15,386 bases of DNA from Desulfobacteraceae bacterium (GTDB lineage: Bacteria > Desulfobacterota > Desulfobacteria > Desulfobacterales > Desulfosarcinaceae): positions 1 to 15,386 of the forward strand of contig JALVRI010000282.1 in assembly GCA_027031325.1 (NCBI GenBank). Reading direction: 5' to 3'. Position 1 is the stretch's first letter. Each line of letters begins with the position of its first letter. The position numbers and the translations under genes are program-made. The notes under the pieces are model-generated. The model did not search any database and was not told the DNA's origin. It was given only the letters and a program-made list of their open reading frames with translations. Shown piece after piece: positions 6,801-12,594 of the stretch.

Positions 6801-7580
6801 TTATTTCCCCGGCCAGGGCATGAACCTGACCCACAGCACGGCCCCCAGTTCCACCTCCTTGGGCCGGCCATCGTGGTTTTTGGACTTGGCCGCTGTGTTC
6901 AGGCCGGCAAAGCCCCACCAGCCGGCGGCCGGGGCGGCAAAAGAAAAGATACCGTTGGAATCGGTCTTGAGAACCTGGGTGACCATGTAATCGTTGGGAG
7001 CCTTGATCTTGGCGTTCTTGTTATAGAATTCCACCTCGACGTCGCAGCCGGCAGCCGGTTTGCCGTCGAGCAGGACCTGGCCGCGAAAGACGTTGCCGGC
7101 ATAGAGGCCGAAGGGGCGGGTGAGCGGTACGATCTCGGTTTTGAGACCAACCGGCCGATCCCAGCCCTCTTCCGAACCAAAGGCGGCTACGATGGTCTTG
7201 GTGTAATGGACGATGTAGCAGTCTTCGGCCGGTTCCCAGTAGGCTGCTGGCTGACAGTAGAAAGTGTAGACACCGGGACGCTTGATCTTGTAAGTTGCTT
7301 TCCAGGCCGAATGGCCCATTATCTTTGCAGGTTTGAGGGCCGGTCCCAGATCGTGGCGCTTGCCGTTGAACATCACCCCGAAGGCTTTGGGTTTGGCCAT
7401 TTCCATGCCTGCAAGTTCAAAAGGATGGGAGAAACTGAGCTGGAGTTCGACGGTCCGGTTCTCGCCCTGCATGACCATCTCGTCGCTGGGAATAACCATT
7501 CCGAAATGCGCCCAGGCCGGGGAAGCCAAGAGCAACGCCAGAAAGAGCACGACAGCGGTTTTCTGTTTGAAGGTCGCCAT
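6801..7580 (-). CDS. nikK: NikK, DUF4198 periplasmic component of the Ni/Co ECF transporter
   Basis: A 259-residue secreted protein of the DUF4198 family, first gene of the operon. The signal peptide (MATFKQK, then a hydrophobic core) is cut after AWA, leaving His-Phe-Gly-Met as the probable mature N-terminus, which is typical of the family. The rest is predicted beta-rich, with a late carboxypeptidase-like segment (GKPAAGCDVEVEFYNKN ... TDSNGIFSFAAP). The frame stays open to 7646, but the ATG at 7580 has a strong AGGAGG site and begins the signal peptide, so I chose it. The upstream extension runs through the leader terminator stem and is not expected to be coding. NikK is thought to act outside the membrane with NikM and NikL; its mechanism is not established. 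Confidence 0.85.
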   Translation of the reverse strand: MATFKQKTAVVLFLALLLASPAWAHFGMVIPSDEMVMQGENRTVELQLSFSHPFELAGMEMAKPKAFGVMFNGKRHDLGPALKPAKIMGHSAWKATYKIKRPGVYTFYCQPAAYWEPAEDCYIVHYTKTIVAAFGSEEGWDRPVGLKTEIVPLTRPFGLYAGNVFRGQVLLDGKPAAGCDVEVEFYNKNAKIKAPNDYMVTQVLKTDSNGIFSFAAPAAGWWGFAGLNTAAKSKNHDGRPKEVELGAVLWVRFMPWPGK

Positions 7581-7631
7581 TTGTTCCTCCTGTGGCAAGG
7601 GTTGGGAACCCGGAAAGGTGCGCTGGGAGAC

Positions 7632-7680
7632 AAAAAAACCACGCAAGGTTTCAGGTGGCGCACCGTTTGACCTTCGTGGT
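7632..7680 (-). terminator. Intrinsic terminator in the nikK leader (candidate attenuator)
   Basis: On the minus strand, CCACGAAGGT pairs with ACCTTGCGTGG (one bulged G, plus a closing A-T pair), enclosing an inner GGTG-CGC-CACC hairpin, and is followed at once by seven T. This is a complete rho-independent terminator. It lies 52 bp before the nikK start and downstream of the only promoter I can see on this strand. No gene ends upstream of it on the minus strand; the neighbour, argS, runs the other way. It therefore sits inside the 5' leader of the nik operon, where it can only stop nik transcription or define a short RNA. The plus strand has no T-run here. Confidence 0.7.
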
Positions 7681-7758
7681 CGTATTTTGGCGGGTAATGG
7701 TTGCTTGGATACCAGTTCTGGATCGCCGGCAGGCTTCGGCCTGCGGTAGACGGTAGTC

Positions 7759-7787
7759 TGTTTAGGTTATTCGGACTCCGGAGTCAA
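7759..7787 (-). promoter_or_regulatory. Probable sigma70 promoter of the nik operon
   Basis: On the minus strand TTGACT (7787-7782) is followed after exactly 17 bases by TAAACA (7764-7759). The -35 matches five of six consensus bases; the -10 is weak (three of six). Transcription would start near 7752, giving a leader of about 170 nt before nikK, interrupted by the terminator at 7680-7632. Confidence 0.5.
7774..7785. promoter_or_regulatory. 12-bp perfect palindrome overlapping the nik -35
   Basis: GACTCCGGAGTC is its own reverse complement and shares four bases with the -35 box of the nik promoter. This is a good place for a repressor. It does not resemble the long-spaced NikR operator (two half sites about 14-16 bp apart), so any NikR assignment would be unsupported. 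Confidence 0.35.
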
Positions 7788-7823
7788 GGGAAATATGCCG
7801 GGTCGAATCGAAGGTGATCCGGC

Positions 7824-7852
7824 TTGACTTGGGTAGCAAAACTCTCTATGAC
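7824..7852 (+). promoter_or_regulatory. Probable sigma70 promoter of argS
   Basis: TTGACT (7824-7829), a 17-bp spacer, then TATGAC (7847-7852). Five of six -35 bases and four of six -10 bases match consensus. The start would be near 7859, so argS has a leader of about 175 nt. The nik promoter lies back to back, with 36 bp between the two -35 boxes. Confidence 0.55.
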
Positions 7853-7937
7853 CAAGCAGATTGTAGAGGCGGCAAGGCGGTATGGATTTTTCGGCAGTCC
7901 TTGCAGTTTTACTGTCTTGTTCAGGGGTGAACCTGAT

Positions 7938-8010
7938 CTTGCAGGAAGATTGGCAGGCTGCAAAGCCCGGTCATGCAGCCGGCAAGTTAGCCGAAGATGC
8001 CAACGCCGGG
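7938..8010. repeat. Inverted pair of repeat-family arms in the argS leader
   Basis: Plus strand 7965-8010 (GCCCGGTCATGCAGCC, then GGCAAGTTAGCCGAAGATGC) aligns with the minus-strand repeat at 320-281 (ACCCGGATTTTGCAGC, then TTGCCAGTTTGCCGAAGATGC). It includes an identical 11-mer GCCGAAGATGC. The minus strand of 7970-7940 (CCGGGCTTTGCAGCCTGCCA) is a second, opposite copy. Together they can fold: CTTGC (7938-7942) with GCAAG (7982-7986), and GGCTGCA (7956-7962) with TGCAGCC (7974-7980). A smaller hairpin, TCAGG/CCTGA, precedes it at 7921-7936. There is no T-run, so this is not a terminator. The copies are diverged, and the match is by eye. Confidence 0.45.
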
Positions 8011-8035
8011 ATGAAACCTGGAAAAGAGAGTCTGG

Positions 8036-9697
8036 ATGAAAGCTAGAATCGCCCGATTAATTCTGGATGCGGCCCGGGCCGCCCATGACAAGGGACAGCT
8101 GCCTTGCGGCAGCTTTGAGGAAGTGGTGGTTGAAACACCCAAGAACGAGCAGCATGGAGATTTTGCAACCAATTTCGCCCTGGTTTCGGCCAGGAGCCAG
8201 AAAATGCCTCCCCGCAAGATAGCCCAGATCCTGGCAGACAACCTGGAGGAAGATGGTGCTCTTTTTGCTTCCGTGAAAATCGCAGGCCCCGGGTTCATCA
8301 ACTTTTACCTGAGGCCGGAAGCATGGTACCCGGTCCTGGAAGAAATTCACCGCCGCCGGCTGGATTACGGTTCCAGCACGTTCGGCCGTGGCCGCAAGGT
8401 CCAGGTGGAGTTCGTAAGTTCCAATCCCACCGGTCCCCTCCATGTAGGCCATGGACGGGGAGCGGCGGTGGGCGATGCCGTGGCCAACCTGTTGGATTTT
8501 TGCGGTTACGACGTTCAGAAAGAATACTATATAAACGACTCGGGCCGCCAGATTCAAACACTGGGTCGCTCGGTCTGGTTGCGGGGCTCCGAGCTGATCG
8601 GAAAGCAGGTCGATTTCCCGGAAGATTGTTACCAGGGCGCCTATATTCGCGATATTGCAAGGCAATTGCTCGACAAGAAGGGCGAGCAGTTGTTTGCAGA
8701 GCAGAGCCGGGAAGCGGTAATGGAATGTGCCCGTTTCGCAACCGAGCAGATAATCCGAGGTATCCGTCAGGATCTGGAACGCTTCAAAGTGGTTTTCGAT
8801 AATTGGTTCAGCGAGCAGAGCCTGTATGACAGCGGCCAGTATGAACGGATCATCTCACACCTGGAGCAGGAGGGCCTCATATATCCCAAAGACGACGCTC
8901 TCTGGTTTAAAACCAGTTCCTTCGGGGACGAAAAAGACAGGGTGGTGGTGCGGGCCAATGGGCAGCCGACCTATTTCGCATCGGACATAGCTTACCATCG
9001 CAACAAGTTCGAACGGGGATTTGATACCGTCATCGATGTTTGGGGGGCCGATCACCACGGCTACATCGGGCGCCTGACCGCGGCCGTGGAAGCCATGGGT
9101 TACCGAAGGGAGCAATTCAAGGTGATCCTGGTCCAGCTGGTCAACCTCTTGCGGGGCGGCAAGCCGGTGGCCATGTCGACCCGGGCCGGCGAATTCGTGA
9201 CCCTGGCCGATGTGATCGACGAAGTGGGAACAGATGCGGCCCGCTTCATCTTTCTTACCCGCGACACCAACAGCCCCCTTGACTTCGATTTGGAGCTTGC
9301 CAAGCAGAAATCCAACGACAATCCGGTCTACTATGTCCAGTATGTCCATGCCCGGATCAGCAGTATCATGGCCAAGGCCGCTGAAAAGGGCATCGATGGA
9401 CAGCCTTCAGAAAATGGAAATCTGCGGCTGGACACTCCGGAAGAGATAACCTTGATCAAGACCCTGGCCCGCTATCCTGAAGTTGTCGAGCTGGCCGCCC
9501 GGGCCATGGAGCCCCACCGGGTGACTTTCTTTTTAATGGAGCTTGCGGCCAGGTTCCATGCATATTACAACAAGCACAGGGTGCTGGGCGATGATCGCGA
9601 GCTGACCCTGAGCCGGCTTCACCTCGTGGAAGCCGTCAGGCTGGTGATTCAGAATGGTTTGAAACTGATGGGAGTTTCGGCACCTACGCAGATGTGA
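8036..9697 (+). CDS. argS: Arginyl-tRNA synthetase
   Basis: A 553-residue class I aminoacyl-tRNA synthetase that charges tRNA(Arg) in the cytoplasm. Residues 1-110 form the ArgRS N-terminal additional domain (QHGDFATNFA, GPGFINFYL). The catalytic Rossmann fold follows, with SSNPTGPLHVGHGRGA carrying the HIGH variant HVGH (136-139), then VWGADHHGYIGR (335-346). The KMSK-like loop is AMSTRAG (379-385); loss of the canonical lysines is common in ArgRS. The C-terminal DALR anticodon-binding domain covers about 440-553. Length is normal. AAGAGAG precedes the ATG. It is first in a plus-strand run with the SPOR gene and gatCA, with a promoter about 180 bp upstream. Confidence 0.95.
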   Translation: MKARIARLILDAARAAHDKGQLPCGSFEEVVVETPKNEQHGDFATNFALVSARSQKMPPRKIAQILADNLEEDGALFASVKIAGPGFINFYLRPEAWYPVLEEIHRRRLDYGSSTFGRGRKVQVEFVSSNPTGPLHVGHGRGAAVGDAVANLLDFCGYDVQKEYYINDSGRQIQTLGRSVWLRGSELIGKQVDFPEDCYQGAYIRDIARQLLDKKGEQLFAEQSREAVMECARFATEQIIRGIRQDLERFKVVFDNWFSEQSLYDSGQYERIISHLEQEGLIYPKDDALWFKTSSFGDEKDRVVVRANGQPTYFASDIAYHRNKFERGFDTVIDVWGADHHGYIGRLTAAVEAMGYRREQFKVILVQLVNLLRGGKPVAMSTRAGEFVTLADVIDEVGTDAARFIFLTRDTNSPLDFDLELAKQKSNDNPVYYVQYVHARISSIMAKAAEKGIDGQPSENGNLRLDTPEEITLIKTLARYPEVVELAARAMEPHRVTFFLMELAARFHAYYNKHRVLGDDRELTLSRLHLVEAVRLVIQNGLKLMGVSAPTQM

Positions 9698-9732
9698 TCT
9701 GCAAGCCAACCGGAACGTGATGGAAGCAGGCC

Positions 9733-10425
9733 GTGGCCAAGACCAAATCCGCCGAATACAGGATAAGCCGGAAAAATCTTTTCATTTGGGGCGCCCTGAT
9801 CATTTTCATCCTGATCTGGATCTTCATCCTGGGCATCCTGGTGGGCCGGGGGACGGCCCCGGCGCCTTTCGATCCACGCCGATTGGAAAAGGAGTTGGCC
9901 GAGCTGAAGGCCGAGTTGATCAGGAAACAGCAACGCCAGGTCGATGCCGTAGCCACGGGTAAGCTCAGGCAGGACGATGTGGAATTTTTCAAGAGCCTGA
10001 AAGAAACCGGCTCGGAGCTCATCGACCTTCCTGCCAAGCCGGCACCTGTGACCGGCGCAGAACGGCAACAGGCTTTACGGCTCAAGGCCTTGAAACGTGA
10101 AACCAAGCGCCGCCCGGCTGAAAAAAGGCCCCCTGCCGCCCCGCAACCAAGGGCAAGCACCAAGAAGGCCATGACTCCAGGCGCCGGGTCCGGGTACACG
10201 GTCCAGGTTGCCTCCCTCAAGGACCAGGCGGCGGCGGCGAAAATGGCGGCCGCCTTGGCCGCACGCGGCCTGGAGGCATACCAGATAAAGGTCGATCTGG
10301 GTCCCAAGGGTACCTGGTACCGGGTTCGGGTGGGCCGGTTCGGGGACCTCAAGGCGGCCCGGAAGATGGTTGAACGCCTCAAAAAGATGCACTATTCAGC
10401 CATGGTGGTTCGCCGGCTGAAGTGA
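9733..10425 (+). CDS. SPOR-domain inner-membrane protein
   Basis: A 230-residue bitopic membrane protein. The N-terminus is short and basic, one membrane helix covers about 17-37, and a periplasmic helical stretch (48-70) and a Lys/Pro/Ala-rich linker (100-150) lead to a C-terminal SPOR domain (153-228: YTVQVASLKDQAAAAKMAAAL ... WYRVRVGRFGDLKAARKM). SPOR domains bind peptidoglycan strands stripped of stem peptides, usually at the division septum, and this layout is that of FtsN/DamX-like proteins. The start is GTG at 9733, with GGAAG upstream; there is no in-frame ATG near it. It lies 35 bp after argS, a pairing also familiar from other Deltaproteobacteria. The specific role is unknown. Confidence 0.85.
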   Translation: MAKTKSAEYRISRKNLFIWGALIIFILIWIFILGILVGRGTAPAPFDPRRLEKELAELKAELIRKQQRQVDAVATGKLRQDDVEFFKSLKETGSELIDLPAKPAPVTGAERQQALRLKALKRETKRRPAEKRPPAAPQPRASTKKAMTPGAGSGYTVQVASLKDQAAAAKMAAALAARGLEAYQIKVDLGPKGTWYRVRVGRFGDLKAARKMVERLKKMHYSAMVVRRLK

Positions 10426-10485
10426 TAGCAATGGTAAAATTCAAGACCGGGAAACCGGCCCAAACGACCATCCAGGACAGGACAG

Positions 10486-10770
10486 ATGCAGATTTCCAAA
10501 GAACAGGTTAGATACGTGGCCCGCTTGGCCAGGCTTGAGTTGAGTGAGGATCAATTGGAGAACTTTTCGCTCCAGCTTGCCACCATCCTGGACTACATGG
10601 AAACCCTTTCCCAGGTGGAAACCAGCGGCGTGGAGCCGACGGCCCATGTGTTTTCGCTCACCAATGTTTTTCGCAAGGACCAGGTCCGGCCCCATTTGGA
10701 TCGTTCCCTGACCCTGTCCAACGCGCCGGCCAGTGAAGAGGGGTCCTTTGTCGTCCCCAAGGTGATCTGA
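10486..10770 (+). CDS. gatC: Asp/Glu-tRNA amidotransferase subunit C
   Basis: A 94-residue GatC, which wraps around GatA and stabilises the GatCAB complex. The family pattern is clear throughout: VRYVARLARLELSEDQ near the start, LDYMETLSQVETSGVEPT in the middle, RKDQVRP at 63-69, and the C-terminal FVVPKVI. Length is normal. AGGACAG precedes the ATG. It sits 60 bp after the SPOR gene and 38 bp before gatA, as part of the same plus-strand unit. Confidence 0.95.
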   Translation: MQISKEQVRYVARLARLELSEDQLENFSLQLATILDYMETLSQVETSGVEPTAHVFSLTNVFRKDQVRPHLDRSLTLSNAPASEEGSFVVPKVI

Positions 10771-10808
10771 AGCCCAGCCGTTAAATTTCAGCCAGGAGAA
10801 CAGTTGCC

Positions 10809-12269
10809 ATGGATCTTTTCAGCCTTACCCTCTGCCAGGCCGGGACCTTGTTGAAAGAAGGCCGGATCTCGGCGGTCGAACTGACCAGAGCCTTCCTTGA
10901 GCGGATCGACAGGCTCGATCCCAGGATCAACGCCTACATCAGCGTCGATCCGGAAGGGGCGCTGGAGGCCGCCAGGCGTGCCGATTCGATCATCGCCGCC
11001 GGAAACCGGAAAGAATTGACCGGAATTCCCCTGGCCGTCAAGGACCTGATCTGCACACGCAGATTGGCGACCACTTGTGGCTCCAGGATCCTGGAAAATT
11101 TCCGTCCTCCCTACGATGCCACAGTCATCAAGCTCCTGGAGGAGCAGGGAGCGGTAGTACTGGGAAAGCTTAACATGGACGAGTTTGCCATGGGTTCGAC
11201 CAATGAGCATTCGGCCTTTGGCCCTACCCGCAATCCCTGGGATCTGGAAAGGATCCCGGGAGGCTCCAGCGGGGGAGCAGCCGCGGCGGTGGCGGCCGAC
11301 ATGTGTCTGGCCGCACTTGGTTCGGATACGGGCGGCTCGGTCCGCCAGCCGGCCTCCCATTGCGGGGTGGTGGGCCTCAAGCCGACCTACGGCCGGGTCT
11401 CCCGCTACGGCCTGGTGGCCTTTGCAAGTTCCCTCGACCAGATCGGCCCCTTGTGCAAGACCGTGGCGGACGCGGCTGTACTGCTAAAGGCCATCTCCGG
11501 CCACGATCCGGCTGATTCGACCTCGGTTCCCGAGCCCGTACCGGACTATCCTTCAATGTTGGAAGGCGATCTGAAGGGAATCCGTATCGGCCTTCCCAAA
11601 GAGTATTTCCAGGTCGAAGGTCTGGATGCGAGGGTGAAAGAGGCCGTGGAAGAAGCCATCCAGGTTCTGGTCGACCTTGGAGCTCAGGCCGAGGAAATCA
11701 GCCTTCCCCACAGCCGGCATGCGGTTGCGGCTTACTACGTCATAGCGCCCTGTGAGGCGAGTTCCAATCTGGCGCGCTACGACGGGGTAAAATACGGCTT
11801 GCGGGACACTGAACAAAACGAGCTGCTTGCCATGTACAATGCTACCCGCAGCCGGGGGTTCGGAGCCGAAGTCCAGCGCCGCATAATCCTGGGAACCTTT
11901 GCCCTTTCGGCAGGTTATTACGACGCTTATTACGGCAAGGCCTCACAGGTCCGCACATTGATAATCGATGATTTCAAGCAGGCCTTTGAGACCTGCGATG
12001 TGATCGCTGCGCCGGTGGCGCCGACCCCGGCCTACCGCCTGGGTGAGACCATAGAAGACCCGTTGACCATGTACCTTTCGGACGTGTTTACCCTGTCTGC
12101 CAATCTGGCCGGTATTCCGGCCCTTTCTGTTCCCTGCGGCCTGGCCGATGGAAAGCTGCCCATCGGGCTGCAGCTTATGGCAGCCCATTTTAAGGAGGCA
12201 TCCTTACTGAAAGTCGGCCATTTGTTTGAGCAGGCAGCCGGTTTTGATGTCAAGCCCAAACTGGATTGA
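10809..12269 (+). CDS. gatA: Asp/Glu-tRNA amidotransferase subunit A
   Basis: A 486-residue amidase-signature enzyme that releases ammonia from glutamine for transamidation of Glu-tRNA(Gln) or Asp-tRNA(Asn). The Ser-cisSer-Lys triad is visible: Lys78 in PLAVKDL, Ser153 in PGGSSGGAAAAV, and Ser177 in GSDTGGSVRQPAS. The GLKPTYGRVSRYGLVAFASS segment and the C-terminal GLPIGLQL-type motif (here KLPIGLQLMA) are typical GatA. Length is normal. AGGAGA lies nine bases before ATG. It is followed after 7 bp by a strong intrinsic terminator. Together with gatC here and gatB at the right edge it completes GatCAB. Confidence 0.96.
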   Translation: MDLFSLTLCQAGTLLKEGRISAVELTRAFLERIDRLDPRINAYISVDPEGALEAARRADSIIAAGNRKELTGIPLAVKDLICTRRLATTCGSRILENFRPPYDATVIKLLEEQGAVVLGKLNMDEFAMGSTNEHSAFGPTRNPWDLERIPGGSSGGAAAAVAADMCLAALGSDTGGSVRQPASHCGVVGLKPTYGRVSRYGLVAFASSLDQIGPLCKTVADAAVLLKAISGHDPADSTSVPEPVPDYPSMLEGDLKGIRIGLPKEYFQVEGLDARVKEAVEEAIQVLVDLGAQAEEISLPHSRHAVAAYYVIAPCEASSNLARYDGVKYGLRDTEQNELLAMYNATRSRGFGAEVQRRIILGTFALSAGYYDAYYGKASQVRTLIIDDFKQAFETCDVIAAPVAPTPAYRLGETIEDPLTMYLSDVFTLSANLAGIPALSVPCGLADGKLPIGLQLMAAHFKEASLLKVGHLFEQAAGFDVKPKLD

Positions 12270-12276
12270 ACGGCTG

Positions 12277-12306
12277 ACGGCTGGCCTATGGCGGGCCGTT
12301 GTTTTT
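12277..12306 (+). terminator. Intrinsic terminator after gatA, abutting the next gene's ribosome binding site
   Basis: ACGGCTGGCC (12277-12286) pairs with GGCGGGCCGT (12290-12299), with one G-G mismatch and one T-G pair around a TAT loop, followed by TGTTTTT. It ends the gatCA unit. The T-run stops only three bases before the AGGAGG of the small ORF at 12320, so any transcript reading into that ORF must pass this terminator or start within it. Confidence 0.7.
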
Positions 12307-12319
12307 ACAGGAGGCCAGA

Positions 12320-12502
12320 ATGAGCAACATCCAGCCCGAAGGAGAAGGCTTGCGCAAGGCGGTCAAGTACATGGCCGAACTCAGGCAGGAAGAGCCCGAT
12401 CTCAGCATAACTGCCTTGGTGGAGCGTGTTTGTCTCAAGTTCAACCTTTCTCCCAAGGATGCCGAGTACCTGACCCGCGTACTGAAGGAGGCGGGGTCCT
12501 GA
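12320..12502 (+). CDS. Small conserved-looking protein of unknown function (60 residues)
   Basis: A 60-residue soluble, mostly helical protein. Residues 7-26 are a charged helix (GEGLRKAVKYMAELRQEEP), and 27-60 (LSITALVERVCLKFNLSPKDAEYLTRVLKEAG) read like a second helical pair. There are no membrane helices, no metal motif and no family that I recognise. The frame is open further upstream to 12299, but the ATG at 12320 has a perfect AGGAGG seven bases before it, which decides the start. It lies between the gatA terminator and mutL. Its codon use is like that of its neighbours, and the good ribosome binding site makes translation likely. Confidence 0.7.
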   Translation: MSNIQPEGEGLRKAVKYMAELRQEEPDLSITALVERVCLKFNLSPKDAEYLTRVLKEAGS

Positions 12503-12594
12503 GATTTAGCAGGCTGTTATGGAGGCCCGGCAGAGCCTTGGGATTTGTCTCCGGGGGCTCTCAGGGCTGCTGCCATTGAGGGGGATGTACTACT

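Larger units (their letters stand above)
7581..8035. other. Divergent control region between nikK and argS
   Basis: This 455-bp gap has no credible gene. It holds the nikK ribosome binding site, the nik leader terminator, both promoters, the palindrome, and the folded repeat pair before argS. Between the nik start site and its terminator the minus strand has a compact hairpin GCAGGC-CGAA-GCCTGC (7746-7731) and an imperfect GATCCAG/CTGGTATC inverted repeat just after. I find no ATG in this leader RNA segment and no B12-box-like core. Confidence 0.6.

Noticed and set aside
6768..7670. 300-residue plus-strand frame opposite nikK
   Set aside because: No recognisable family. The minus strand encodes a clear signal-peptide DUF4198 protein with a strong ribosome binding site.
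7581..7800. Cobalamin riboswitch upstream of nikK
   Set aside because: No B12-box-like core or typical conserved helices could be recognised, and the leader is short for that class.
7581..8035. NikR operator in the nik promoter region
   Set aside because: I looked for GTATGA/TCATAC-like and GTGTTAC/GTAACAC-like half sites with 13-16 bp spacing on both strands and found none.
379..9180. ArgRS missing the lysines of KMSK as a sign of an inactive enzyme
   Set aside because: At residues 379-385 of argS the loop reads AMSTRAG. Loss of canonical KMSK is frequent in bacterial ArgRS and the rest of the enzyme is intact.
12524..12567. Possible terminator between the small ORF and mutL
   Set aside because: GCCC..AGAGCC and GGCTCT..GGGC can pair, but the loop is long, there is an internal mismatch loop and no T-run follows.
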